The notes: a model not told the origin generated them from the sequence alone. A DNA stretch of 64,000 nt from Himantopus leucocephalus (GCA_003993805.1 RSEF01000020.1:13261137-13325136), one strand, 5' to 3'; positions 26,351-39,300 are shown, numbered from the stretch's first letter. Made by a program: numbers and translations.

Positions 26351-27681
26351 GTCTTGTCTTCCAGACATCTCATTTTGGGCTGCAGGGTGCTGTTTCCCCT
26401 CAGCTGGCACCCAGTCTGGAAGCTGCTCCTGAAAGGAGTACCTTTTGTCTCTTTCAGACAAAAACCTTGGTACTCTTAAAAATGCAGCTGGTGGGACAGA
26501 GACCTTAACTTTTTGGTAGCAGCCTTGCATTTAGCACATTCACCCAGGACAGGGGAGACTCGGGACTGTTCACTCCCCTCTCTGTCTTGGGGAGTTAAAC
26601 TTATCTACTACGGATGCCCCAAACAACCCTCTCGGGTGCTCTGCATTTGGAGTGGGGAGCTCTTCTGTAAAAGCTGTTTTGCTGCATACAGAATAAGGCA
26701 AAATAAATTAGACCTGAGGGACACAGAAGGGGAACAGCCCTGCTTCTAGTGTCTGCTCCCAGAACTTCACAGGCTCCTTTTTTGAAGTCACAAGATAAAA
26801 TTTAGGAACAGTCCTGGGAGCTACGTCAGCATCCATAATTCATCCTTATCTGTAAATTGTCATCACTAGGTGACAAAGGCATCTTCCTATTTTAGTGTTA
26901 TTTCTCCCTCTTCTGCTACATCAATTAATCTAAATACTTTCTTCCTAGCTGCACACCTTCAGCTGGTAGAGAGTACCTTCTCCCAGGCCTCCAAGAGGCG
27001 GAAAACCCGCTGGTTAGGGTGCCCTTTCAAAAGCAGAAGATAGGGGTTTGTAACATTGGAACTCTGATATCCTGGACCTTGGGAGGGCATAAAACTATAT
27101 GATAACTATTTCTCATGGCTAGAAAGTTTTAAAAGAAAGTGATCATTCTGCTGGATTTTGCGATGAGCCCAGTCATGTCAGGGTATAGACGCATGCCCTG
27201 GGAACACCAACAAGATGAAGACCTGCAGGATCAGTTTGTGAATCCCATCCATGCTTGTGAAGGAAGAAGGGACAGAAATATTCAATCATATCAAGGAAAA
27301 CATTCAGTAAATGTTTTTAAATAAAAATTTCACCTTCCTGAGACATTTTCAGGTCATAAACTGAGTAACCAAATGAGTGTAGGCACTTCCAGGGATAACG
27401 CAGTATCTTGGCAGCATCTCTCTGGTCTCAACTTTGCATTTAAGTATCAAAATACTGCTTAAATCCTACTTTAAGTACCTAAATCCTGCACTGGATTTAA
27501 TCTTGAAGGCTTCATTTTTTATTTCAGACTTGATCCTGAGTTGTGAGAAAAGACATCTATAACATGCCGGAATCCCAAGCACACAGATAGGACTCTGGTG
27601 CTAGAAAAAGAGGGAGGTTTTGGTATAATGCAATGTGCTGGGGAGAAACACACAGCGGAGATGTAATACTCAGGGCAGAAG
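26351..27681. other. Non-coding sequence, no gene seen
   Basis: Mixed-composition unique sequence. Around 27460-27520 the words CTTAAATCCT, GTACCTAAATCCTGCA and TGGATTTAA resemble an ancient palindromic amniote repeat, but I cannot delimit it. Confidence 0.55.
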
Positions 27682-27795
27682 CACTATAATTCTTTTCTCT
27701 GTCCCAGCATGGTATATTTATTCTCTGTGAAACTTTAAGCAAGTTGCTCAATCTCAGCTTTAATTCCCCATCTGTAAAAGGGGTGTCATCCTTAA
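27682..27795 (+). mobile_element. MIR-family CORE-SINE fragment
   Basis: The segment 27726-27790 follows the MIR core in order: TGTGAAACTTTAAGCAAGTT (consensus: TGTGACCTTGGGCAAGTT), then a pyrimidine-rich part, then TTCCCCATCTGTAAAAGGGG, which matches the highly diagnostic MIR word. Upstream, CCCAGC near 27708 fits the B-box-proximal end of the tRNA head. The A box and 3' tail are not clear. MIR elements predate the mammal-bird split, so this is a fossil copy. The 131-codon minus-strand frame at 27557-27952 runs through it and is not a gene. Confidence 0.8.
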
Positions 27796-29299
27796 TTTTT
27801 TTTAGTCTTTTTAGATCATACACTCTTTTATGATTGGGAGTGGCTGGTTTATTACTTATGTATTCAGTGCCTACTTCAATAGGTCTTTGATTTGAGTTAA
27901 CCCAGGTCAATGTCACTACAGCACAAGTAAAGGTAAGAAAAAAATAATACACCCTTCATGCACTCCCACCCCGAAGGGTCCCCAGTGGAAAGCAGAGGAA
28001 GAATATCTGACCTGTCACCCCTCTTGCTCTCTTTTACTGGTTGATATCCAGATGATTTCCAGCAGGGAACAATTGCTGTGTTACAGAAACCAAAGATGCA
28101 AAACACCATTGGTCTGCTCTACTCCAGGAAGTCTGGAGAAGCCACAGGGGACTGGGTTTTTGCTTTTTGAAAAAATTTTGACACCTGTTTTCCTGACATT
28201 CTTGATACAGATGTTCAAGATGGGATGTCAGCATGGATGCTTGCAAAGCTGGAGTGAGAATGGCAATGAGATGAATGGGTCCAGCCAGATGAATATGGCA
28301 AGAATCGTTACAGTGACTCTAGAAATGGGTTAGAGGGCTCACCAAACATCCGCTTGTCTCACTTTTTGGTGCTTTCTTATGTAAAAGCCAACCACAGTGA
28401 AATCCCTGGAATTAAACACCACATAGCCAGAGGAAGCGTGTGCTGGAAAGGGTGGGAACAACTTTTGCCTTGTCAGTGCAAGGGGACACAAGGAACGTGG
28501 CTGAATGCAGATGGGCTACACTTATCATTAACCTTAAACGAGGCCCAGAATATAAACCAAATTTCCCATTTACTTTCAAGTGCTCTGAATCAGACCCTTA
28601 GCTCTCTGGCACATAATGAAGAGAATAATGAAGGGAAAATTTTTTACTGATTTCAGCGGAGATGGAAGCCTGCTCAGCGTGTCAAAAGAAGAGTCTATGT
28701 ATCCAAGCAAAACTTTGTTTTCCCCAGCATTACATGCTTTGTGCAGTGCAGGCCTTTAGTGAATCAACTGTCTTCCCACTAAACAGGATATGAGCAATAA
28801 CCTCAATAGAAATTACCTCAAAGAGAAATCAGCAGTAACAGTAGCCTCCACATCCATATCCCACCAGCCACCACAAGGATTTGTTTCCCTTCTTCCATCC
28901 TCCCCACAGACACATTCACATAATCCTTCCTAACCTCCCCGAACCCTTCAGATGGTGATTTCTAGGAGGAATTGCCACCCAAAAGGAGCCAACAACAGGC
29001 CTTGTTGAGCTCTCATGTTATGCTGCATTCATTTAAACATCCTGATACCAACCTCCTGCGTGCAGGATTAGTCAGTTTAGGCTTCTCCTACACTGAAATC
29101 ACCAGGTATTTTATCTTCAGTAATGGCTGGATCAGCTCCTAAAACCACGACACATCTGCCCATTGCTGATTCTTGCCTTCAGTCCTCGGTTACTCTCTCT
29201 GCTTCTTGCTATCCTGCATTATTTAAAATGAAGACAGGCTGTTATGCCCACACAGAGTGCCTTTGACTCGAGTGAGGAATCTGCTCCTGTTCAGGGCTG
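27796..29299. other. Non-coding sequence, no gene seen
   Basis: Unique sequence with chance frames up to 98 codons on both strands. A pyrimidine-rich, C-rich stretch lies near 28850-28960. No family recognised. Confidence 0.55.
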
Positions 29300-29413
29300 G
29301 TGACAATCTGTAAACTCTTCGTGACAGAGACTGTATCTTGTTATGTATTTATACTGTGCCTAGCACAATGAGGTCTTAATCCCGACTGAATGCTGTTATA
29401 TCACAAGTAATAA
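29300..29413 (+). mobile_element. L2/MIR-like retroposon 3' tail relic
   Basis: The order TGTAAACTCTTCGTGACAGAGACTG..., then TACTGTGCCTAGCACAATGAGG at about 29352-29373, then an AAGTAATAA end matches the 3' tail shared by ancient amniote L2-like LINEs and their SINE partners (the 'cctagcacaatggggtc' block). Seen directly: the block and its order. Inferred: the exact family, since several L2/CR1-type lineages share similar tails. Confidence 0.65.
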
Positions 29414-30680
29414 CTACGATAGGGAGGAAATTGCAGCACAGTGATGGTACAGAGGAACTGTTCTTGACATTTTTAGCAAGGGTGTAGTATAGAAAAAATA
29501 ACATGGTAATATGAAAGCAGCTGTTGAAATAAAAGACCTATCTCCTACTAGGGAATGTTATTCACTCTCTCTGTAATCCTAATACAAACCTCTGGGGTTA
29601 TGTTTTGTTTTTACGGTTGTACCTGGGGGACAAGCAGGCTTGTGACATAAACAGGTTCAGGTTCTAATACCCTGGGAGATCATCAACAATCAGTAGGAGC
29701 TAAGTAAAAAAACCCCATAGTTGCTCTGTGCTTATAATCAATGGCTTTCCATTAGAAAACAGCACCACAGAAAAGCTTCAGTATTTCCTTTTTAATTTTG
29801 GCGTGCAAGATTTGCAGCTACATTTTGAGATATTTTATGCCTACACTCTCTTCCCTGAATGTAGTGTCAGCTCTAATTCGCTGAACAACCACCAGGAAAC
29901 CTACATGCACATATCAGATGTATCTGTGTTTGGCGATCAAGCTCTGCAGTACTTGATGCAATATCAGCTAGTTAGATATAGTAATTTCTCCTTCAAATTG
30001 CTAGCCAAATTCTACAAAACAGAATCAATTTTGCCCTTGATTACTCTTTTCCTGTTCCAAAGAGGTCAACTGACGACACAATTTCTTATAACATACTTAC
30101 TTTCACTCTCCTACTTCAAGTTAAAGTGACTTTGTAATATAAACGTAAAATTTTATTAGCATGACATACTCAACTGCTAGTACACTTTCCATTTGGAGAG
30201 TTGACTAACACTCCTTTTGAAACCCAAATTTTAATTTCAATTTTTAGTTAAAGCTTTTTTCTATTTCTGATTTTGGATGACTGAATGGTACATCGAAGAA
30301 GAGTCATGCAGTAGTTCTCCCGTACCAGTGGTCTGAAAGCGCATGTAGAATACAGAAGGGAGAAACTGACATTTGAAAATAAAAGATGTCACTTCAACTG
30401 AAATTTTATTTGATTCCATCAGCAACAGTCTTACTGAATAGCAACTTTATTTGTTACAACATCAGAAATGGAGTCCAACACAGCCTGAAAACTAGATTCC
30501 AGTCTATTCTGAAAGCAAAAAAACAAAATAACAACAAAACCACATCGGACCAGATTTTCTAACATGGTCATTGTTACAAGCAATAAGACTAGCACTCAGA
30601 TGTCTAACCACATGGCTGTTCTCCTAATTAGCTGGGATCACAAAACTGCATCTGAAAAAGCAGAAACCATATTTTAAAAA
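29414..30680. other. Non-coding sequence, no gene seen
   Basis: AT-rich. It contains a 133-codon plus-strand frame (29728-30129) whose product is not recognisable and which lacks exon signals. No repeat recognised. Confidence 0.55.
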
Positions 30681-30813
30681 TAGGCCTCCGAGGCCAGATT
30701 TTCAAAGCTTCAGCTTCCAATCCAACACCTACGTGAAAAAGGCAGATTTTCAGAAGAAACTCCCAAACTCCTCCTGTTCCCAGGAGGTGGGACCCCAGTA
30801 AAGCACATCTGAA
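30681..30813. mobile_element. Palindromic amniote repeat relic (GGCCAGATTTTCAAAG type)
   Basis: The left end has AGGCCAGATTTTCAAAG and the right end has AAAGCACATCTGAAAA, the reverse-complement type of end seen in a palindromic repeat family common in turtles. A third copy of the motif (GGCAGATTTTCAGAAG) lies inside near 30740. Some GCCTCCGAGGCC symmetry also lies at the left end. Assigned by motif resemblance only. Confidence 0.45.
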
Positions 30814-31117
30814 AAACTTCCCACTTCATTTTGTTCCCTAAATGCTGGCTAACCCTGCCTGACATCCACTCACTCGTAAGCCTCCTACATGGCAAATGCT
30901 GTATGGCCAGTTGTTTTTTTAAAAAACCTGCCCCTCTGTTTAAGAAACAAACATGCCACTTCATGAGAGGCAGGGGATGGGATAGGGCCTGGAAGATTTG
31001 TGTTTCTCCATTACAATTTGTGGGTTTTGTGCTTTATCTTTGCAATCCATAAAACTGGAACAATGCATTGTTTGAAACACACTTTCTTCAAAAATGCAGT
31101 CCAGATGAAAGCTTATA

Positions 31118-31178
31118 TTTGTGTACATTTATACACACACAGAGACAATGTGTGTGTGCGTGTATACATATCTATATG
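31118..31178. repeat. (CA)n/(TG)n microsatellite forming an inverted repeat
   Basis: TATACACACACA (31130-31141) and TGTGCGTGTATA (31155-31166) pair at 11 of 12 positions, so a CA tract is followed by a TG tract with a short spacer. This is a degenerate dinucleotide repeat that can fold as a hairpin. Confidence 0.75.
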
Positions 31179-32199
31179 CAGACAAAGTTAACTTGCCAAA
31201 TTCTCAACACAGAAGCACGTGTGTAACATCTCCGCCGAAGCTGATGGAGTCAGAAATCAGCCTTTGGGCCATTATTTTAAACTGCAAAACTCATTTCATG
31301 CAGGAAAACAAAAATAAACAAACAAACAAAACCCCTTCTCATCATGGAACTTTTAAAAAATATTTCCCTCGAGCAAAATGGCTGTTTCCCCTCCCACATA
31401 AACTGGCAGCCAAGTCAGGAACAGTGCTGAAGACTTCCCATGCCTGCAGAATCAGATATAAAATTTGCAGGAAGGCTGGCACTTATTTTCTCACAACAGT
31501 TTGTTCTTCACATATTTCACAACTTTTAAGTTCCTTAATGTAAATTGGAATCATACATTTTGCCTCCATGTGTTTTACTGACTCTGATCTCCATATTAAC
31601 ACCATGTAAGAGACGGGGCGCTAAATTCAGCAAGCTGGCCACAGTTCTGCCCAGGTAGTTCTCCCCTATCTCCCCAGTGTTTTCAGGGGTGTATCCTCTC
31701 TGCTGTGACTGGACCAACAGGGGCAGCTCCTATGAAAACCCAGAGATGGTTCGGCAGGCAGGGGAAGGTTTGGACTAGAGGAGACCTTGTTGGCTACGGG
31801 TTTTTCTACAACTGTTTAAGTGCTTAATTCTCACTGCAGTCAGTGCCCAAATACCTCTGAGAGTCTGCAGGCGGGTCCCTGCCAAAGAGATGCCTCTTGC
31901 CTGACAGGACTCTTCTCTGTCTGAATGCATTACTGGGGGAATGTTAGAAACTAGACTTAAAGATACCAGAAATCGACTGTTCTTTGAGCAAAGCTGTGAA
32001 ACTCATTTGGCCTTCTCTCCTCCTTCCCTCCACTCCATGTCCCCAAATGCTCTACAAACACAGCTTCATAGCATTTATCCCCAACAGTTTACAAAGGAAG
32101 ACACCAAAGGAGAATAGGGTGGAAATACCCTTAGTTAATTGTATCGAAAGCGTATTTATCTGTTCAAGAGGCCACTCATTGGTCATGTGGAAAAGTACA
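31179..32199. other. Non-coding sequence, no gene seen
   Basis: Contains a short AAAC-type repeat near 31312-31330 and chance frames up to 140 codons (31121-31543) that cross the microsatellite upstream. No gene signals. Confidence 0.55.
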
Positions 32200-32282
32200 T
32201 TAGGCTGCAATCAGACTCAGCTGGATTACTCAAGAGGTACTTCTCAGTGTGAATAAAAGCTTTGGAGACTGGCCCTGGATGA
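32200..32282. mobile_element. Half of a palindromic MITE-like relic
   Basis: Read on the minus strand, the segment starts AGGGCCAGTCTCC and continues through TTATTCACACTGAGAAGTACCTCTTGAGTAA. That order resembles one arm of the same palindromic repeat group as 22590-22695 and 45016-45140. The matching second arm is not obvious, so it may be truncated or interrupted by the neighbouring SINE. Confidence 0.4.
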
Positions 32283-32284
32283 GG

Positions 32285-32362
32285 TGCTGAAAGTCATGGA
32301 AAAGCCAGGAGTCAGAGGAAGATCATCTGTGTGCTAGTCCCTTGACCACAGTGCCTCCTTAT
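32285..32362 (-). repeat. Degraded tRNA-derived SINE head (minus strand)
   Basis: The minus strand reads AGGCACTGTGGTCAAGGGAC, resembling the A-box region of an amniote MIR-type SINE head (GGCAGTGTGGTCTAGTGG-like), followed by CTCTGACTCCTGGCTTTTCC at the expected distance of the B-box region. No tail is visible; the MITE half lies immediately downstream in the element's orientation. Confidence 0.45.
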
Positions 32363-33361
32363 AGATGTAGCAGGTTGTGGCTGATTGGTTCTAGGGATTT
32401 TTGGGAGGGCTTTTTGGACTTAGAAAGAATTAAAAGAATATCTGAAATGATTTCCCTAATCAAGTTTCTGTTCCCTTTGTGTTCAAATACTGTTTAAAGT
32501 AATTTGATTTCCCATCATGCTAACAATTTCTGTCCAATATTTTCCCCACTAACTAACATCAGGTGTATGTGTCTTCTTTCCATCACATATTATGAATTTG
32601 CCTTTGCAAATTTCATTACTTTCATTACTTGGTCCAAGGCCTGCTTCCTTTTTAAAAAGGTTGTCTGTGGTTCAGTTTTATCACGAACAATATTGATTGT
32701 GACATAGTTGCATATTCCAAAAAGGACTATAAACCCACATAACACTTTAACTGCCAAAAATGCTTTTTCAATTTTTCTTTCTTAAACAAACTCACTTGGA
32801 CCAAAACATCACATTTCATTTTTCTCTCCCTCCTGTGTAAGCTTTTGCTTGGAGTTATATTTCTCTGTGTCTAAGGAACGGATATGAATCAAGATTCAAA
32901 ATCTAGATTCTATTCCTAAAACAAGGACTGCAATGTTTTTGTTGGTGCTAACTAGCCACATGCAGTTCTGCATCACTCCAGAACCGTTCTCAGATTTTAG
33001 ATTCATCTGACCTAAACAATTCTTTAACAAATCTGGCCAGTTACTTGTGTGCATGATCCTTACAGGCATAATATCTGCACCGACCATCAACCTCTACCAG
33101 TATATTTTGGGGTTGATACATGTAGGGCCCATATTTCACTACCTTCTACTGTAGTTAAGTTTCACAATCAGCAGTTTAGATTATTTTAAAACAAAATTTA
33201 GATCTAGTATCTGCCAGCATATTTGTGAAAACATTACGTATTTTTCTGAATACAAATTATAGAATACATTTCAGCAAGGCCAAAATTTTATTGTGTATAA
33301 TGCACATCTGTAATTTACCGGATTAATCAGAAAGCCAGATCAGCAATTGCCTTTTTCAATG
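32363..33361. other. Non-coding sequence, no gene seen
   Basis: AT-rich unique sequence with no repeat or RNA gene recognised. Confidence 0.6.
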
Positions 33362-33383
33362 ATTGTGCTATTTGTAGCACAAT
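33362..33383. repeat. Perfect 9-bp-arm hairpin with 4-nt loop
   Basis: ATTGTGCTA (33362-33370), loop TTTG, TAGCACAAT (33375-33383) is a perfect inverted repeat. A third copy of the AGCACAAT word follows at about 33392-33399. The context (TAGCACAATGGGATCC) resembles the retroposon tail block at 29352-29373, so this may be a further degraded tail copy. Confidence 0.7.
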
Positions 33384-36300
33384 GGGATCCCAGCACAATA
33401 TAAAAGTTTGCCACTAATAATGATTTATCTACTACCTGATTACAAGATAAAGGTGTTCTCATTTACAGTTAGCAGCTGGAGACACAAATACTCTGGAATC
33501 TTACTTTAAGGAGCACAGCTAATTTGGTATTTTAATATTATGATGCTTTAAAGCATAGGAATACATACTGGACTATCAAACATATCCCTGAGTGATACTG
33601 AAAGGTATCACGCAGAAGAGGAGCATTCCTGAATTTTAGTAGGATTCAGGAAAATTATGCTAAAGTGCGCAAATTTTTATGCTACTTATATTCTTACTAT
33701 GAGTAAAATCTCGGCTCGCTGTTTTCATGCCACACTAAGGGATGGAAATCATCTGTTTGGTGTCCTTGAAGGCAGTTAGACCCTGTAAACACCAGCAATG
33801 AACGACAGATATTCACAATATTTTTTTAATCATTAAATTGCTGTTCGCAATTACAACAATATAATCTGCCATGCAAAATGTGCCTGATTTTGGTCTCAGT
33901 TAAATTCCAGGCTGCTTGCTGAAATATTTTCCAGATATTTTGCTTAATTCAACACCAGTAAGAATAAAATCAGCTCAGGCCCAATTTGAAGCCAACCTTA
34001 TGTCTGTAAACTAGAACCACACAAAACACGCAGTTGCATAGCTCTGCACAAAACTGAGTGGTTCTTACTCATTTAGAATTATATTCTTTTTGACTTTTCA
34101 TTTATTTTTAATCAAGCTAAACCAAGCCCATGGAAACTAATACTGAAGAAAAATGTTTCAAAGAAAAAAAGCCAAATTTCACATGGCACTAATCATTATC
34201 TGGGCTTACTTTAGTCAGAAAATCACTGGTTAATTTTTTGTCTGATTATTTAAATGCATTTCCACTGTCGTGGCTCCAGCAATTTAGTATTTCCACACTC
34301 CTAAACTTACTCCTCAAACTTTCAGTCATGGTCACAGATAGTTTATCCGGGACCCTATTGATGTATAACACAAGTGAAATTTATCACAGATTAACCAAAA
34401 AATGCAAGAAAAAGGAAACAGTTAAGAAAAAAAACAGGTCAGTGTAATTCAGAGAGAGATTTAAAAAAACATTTCCCTCAGGAGACTTAAAAAAAATTAA
34501 ATTAGAAGCATTATTTAGAAACTGTATTTGTAGCATAAAAACTGGCAAAAGCTTCTGAAAAAAAAATCTGAAATTAAGGCTGTTGACTAAAACCATACCA
34601 TTCCTTAAACAAATGTTGCCATTTTATAGATGGAAGAGATTTTACATGATAGAGAAATAAGCAATCAATGCAATGACAGTTCGTCACCTTCATTAAAGTT
34701 TCTGCGTGTCTCCAATCACTATGACCTCATATCCTTCCAAAACAACCAAAGGAAATGCCTATATAAAGTAATACAGAGAACAGAGAAAATGCGGCCCTTT
34801 CACAAGGCTTTTTCTCTGCTGTCAATTATCTTAATTGACTCTACCTGTCTACAAATGTTGCCCAATACAGTCATCTCACCCTTACATTATTACAAATGGG
34901 CTCAGGTACTTTTCAGGAGCATAACAGCATTGCATTTATGTTAGACATTATGTTCAAACCCCGGATATTAATCTTAAAAATCAGTGAGAATCTCTTTGTT
35001 GTGTTTCCAACAGGCTTTGAATCAGACCTAAACCAAACCATAAATGCTCTTAGTTTTCTTTTTTATCCTAAAAGTCAAAGAGCCCTTTGGATCCCAGGAC
35101 TTTTTATAAGTTTTTCAAAGTAGCTAAAAGGGTTTAAAAGTGTAGAGATGAGCAGTAAGGTTTAATTTCACAGCTACTTGAGACACAAAAACTACCAGAG
35201 GTACAATCTACAGATGAAATAAAAAAATAACCCAATTTTTCTGTGATAGAAAGAACTGCTTATTTCCATCATATCTTAATATTTTATTCCCTGAGTTACT
35301 GGAAACTGTCAGGCAGATGGATGAACGCTTATGAAATGCAGACCTTAGGACAGAGTGTATTATACCCCAGATTGGCTTCTGTGAGAATAACCCTGTAAGC
35401 GGCTGATGCCATCAGTGGCAACAGCCTCCCACATATCCCCCATTAAAGGAGTCTTTTGTAAGCTGAGACCTTCCCTCAATGCTCAGTGTTGATGTCCTGT
35501 TTCTGCATCATTATCTGCATCACTTCTATGGAGTAACACTATTCTGGGTACATCAGGGCACCACAGTCTCATTCTGCAGGATGCCCCCCACCCTGCCAGT
35601 AAGTCCAGATGCCACGCTGGGAATGTACCCTGCCTTACAGTCCCAGTTCTTTCGTGTGATATTTTGATCATCCTCTTTTTGTAGCTACCAATGACAAGGA
35701 CAGAATATTGATGAGGAGAAAAAGCTCTTGCAAAGTTTATTTGTAATTTTGACACCAAAGAAAAATCAAAAGGAATTATGTGCTATTGCTTAAAATGTGA
35801 AATTAGCAGCAAATGGAGATCTCTTAAAGTTCCTAAAGTTGAGAAGACATTCTTTGTGTCATGGAGTAGATACTCAGTGCAATCAGCATGTTCTACACAG
35901 GTAATTACTTTTACTACTAATGGTGCCTCCCACTCAGTGAGGAAGATAAGATGTTCCAACACTACTTAATCACAATGCTTCATTATTGCTCCACCACCTA
36001 CTGGGTAAAACAATTCACATGCTCTATTCAGTGACTCTCACAAATGAGAAAAATTTATGAATATGCGAGCAAAACAGCACATCGTCTACAGAAGAGGCAC
36101 CGCCCTGAATAATTGTAAAAGACCGTACAAAGTTTGGAACATCTGCAGTTCTTTTTTTCTCCTTTCCCCAAATACTCAAGAAGAAGAATAAAATTTGCAA
36201 AACCAAGAGAAAGCCATCCCTACAGTGATTCGATACCCTGGAAGTGGTTTGGGTTCTTTTGCTGAAGCTTCTGAAATTTCCTTGAGACAGAACACAATGT

Positions 36301-39300
36301 GTAAAAATAGATGCATTCATTGCAGTTTCATGTTTTATTTTTGGTATTATTTTTCATTCTTTTGTGCTAACAGCATGCTACAAATTGTTTTACTACTCAA
36401 TGCATCAAGAACTGACACAGAAAACAAGAACCGGGGAATAAAAACTCCCTCTTTGTAGAGTTTATAGAATCTTCTACATAGGTTCAAATGAAGAGCAGAC
36501 AGTGGTTTAGCTGACTGACATAGTGGAGAGTGTCCTACACAGGGCACATGGGATGGATTTTCAGGAGCTCTTGCCATAATCAAGCCAATGCAAATCACTT
36601 TGGAAATTATATCAAAAAGACACAGAGGGTCTTCATTTTCCACAAATATAAAAGACAAGTACGTACTGCTATCATGCGTTAAAAGAAAATTTTGGCCCAC
36701 TGGCCACTGGGGTCTGAATGCTGCCTCTTTCCCAGAGACAGCATATAAGACTGGGAGCCCTTCACCTCTGTCTCAGGACAGGCTAAGAAACAAGTTCAAG
36801 CAATTAATACATCTCCCATATACCCTACCTTGATTACACCTGTGTTACAGCAAGCAGTGGACAGGTAGGAATTTATAAAGGCTGAAGCTGTATCTCCTAT
36901 CTGTCTTCATATCTTCCCAATACTATTCCAAAACCAAGTAATCCCAGGTAGTTCCCAGTTCCCAGATCACCTCCTAAGCTGGTGTCAAAGACAAAGCTGT
37001 GGCAAGAAAGGGATTTTCTAACAGCACTCAAGAACAATCTACTTGAGGGATGGGAATTTTCATTCAGCAATGAGAGTCCAGTCTTTTTGCAACAAATTAA
37101 GCTCTGATAATACCTGAGCTTGCTGAAATCTGGAAGTCCGCACTTCCAGGAAGGCTAGCAAAACACACAAATGCATCTTCATTCCTGAAGAATATTAAAT
37201 AGCTATAAGGAAAAGGCTTATTTTGTGAAGCAGTAAACTGCCCCTGGGAAAAAGTGTCACATTTACATTGTAAGAGTCCCAATAAAACAGTGAGAGGATG
37301 TCTAACACAGACAATGTGATTACATAAGCATTTTGCCTTTTGGTTTCCTTAAAGTAGCGTCTTATCCTTGTGGTTGGAGGAATAACTAAAAAAATGGATA
37401 AATTTTAAATTTATTTTGGTGAAAGCTCAACATGCTCAAATCAATGTCATGATTTTGGGCAACCTGACTTGGAGTATCTGAGTGCTTGGATCAACAGTAG
37501 TGCAAGCATTGCTCTCAGCTTCGCATCCTAACCTACCATTATTACAAACATTTCTTGCAGCTCTCTGTGTGGCCACATTGCACTGAAGACATGTATAAAC
37601 ATTTTTATTGACTCAGCCAGGAAGAACAATCTGGCTTCTAGTCGTTAGACCAGCAGTGGGGCAGGCTTACCAGCCTTCTCTAAAGCACTGATTTATGTCC
37701 ACCACCTAAATCTTTTATTTTGGCTATAGTAGATGTATGTAGTTTTAATATTTTTATTCACTTTCATCATAGAACATCAGAATAATCCAAGTTGCAGAGA
37801 CAGCACCTGTACAACAGATCATGATTAATGAGGGAAGATGGATAAAAGTGTGTACACAGAGTTCAGTGTGCATATAGGATGCTTCCTAAAAACATTTCAT
37901 AATCCAGGGCAGTATTGTATTCCTCTTGTGCCAGGAGTCTCTCAAATGGCAGTAGAAAGCTGGGGGGTTGGGATGAAGTGCGTTTCCTAGACCCAGCTTC
38001 TGTAAAGAGGAATGGAAGGAGTCACTGCATGTGAACACTGAATGCAAGTGCTGGAAATAAATATAACTTTTACCTTGAAGAGCTACAAATAAATGAATAA
38101 ATGTAGAGTAGATTAATGAGAGAATTAAGCAGATTTTATTTTCCATAAATGTTTGCAGTACTTAATGGTGAAAAGGATAAAGTAGTAAATTTTAGGGCCT
38201 TTCACTTTCCTTCTTTCAAATTGAAAAATAAAAGGAGGACAAAAAAATGGATATGACTATTATTCTGGACAACTGAACAATAAGATCCTTTTCTAATCGG
38301 GACATTGCTAGTGAATTCATCTTTTGGGAGACCGAAGCTCACAGGTGTCATGTTCAGAGCTGACTGTAAGCTCAGCTAACCGATACTCGTACAAATGTAT
38401 GGTAACTCACTGTTAAGGAAATCAAGGGAATTTTTAAGCATGTGCATGTGGAGAAAAATTATTTAAGAAGTCAAATATACGTGTGCCTTTTAGAAAAAAT
38501 AAACGTATGCATTTGCTTTTTACTAATCAAACGGAAAATGGTTTTGTTTTAATGGTTTTGAAACTTCCCCATCCCTCGAGCAAACAGTACCCATTACTTT
38601 AAACACCTCAGTGTCTAGTAATTGTTCACAAATGTGTCAGGCTACCAGTAATTTAAGTCCTGTCAGGAATAAATCTCAGACACTCACTTCTTCCAGTCAG
38701 TGACTTGAAAAAAACCCGCCCACATGTCAATTACAGGAAGCTCCGCGCGGTGGCTTTGTTCAGAGGCTGTGTAAACAGAAAAAGCTTCCTCCTCGCTAAC
38801 AACTGTTTTCTAAACCCTATATAAATGTTTATGTGAACTATCCTGCAACAGCATCTAAAGCAATAAAAAGCAGGCACGTAAAAAACAATCTGTGTTGTAC
38901 TTGTTGGCAATAAATGTACAGCCTGTGGAAGCTGTATATCCAGTTGTGAATTATTTTCGCTCAGAGGTCTGACCTCAAAACATTTAAATGTTAGACTGTA
39001 AATCAAAATGATATACTTCTACTATCTACAGATTATTCCCCAGTTTCTGTGTCCTCCTAAATACGTGGGTCTGCAAATACTTGCACATTAATATGTAAAT
39101 AAGCACGCAGGTACAGGTATATTCCAGGGAGATATAGGGGAAAGTCAAACAATCAAAATATATGAGTGGGCATATTTTCTCACCTACGTTATTGTTCTCT
39201 GCAAGCCACCGGGGAGTAGCCACAACCTGATGTATGACTGATGCAGCATAAGGAACAGAAAAAATCACTGGAGAACAGCTACAGGAAGAATTTAAAAGGA

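Noticed and set aside
27557..27952. 131-codon minus-strand frame
   Set aside because: Runs straight through a MIR SINE fragment in antisense; the product is not recognisable.
29728..30129. 133-codon plus-strand frame
   Set aside because: No family resemblance, no GT/AG context fitting an exon, and no CpG or promoter signal nearby.
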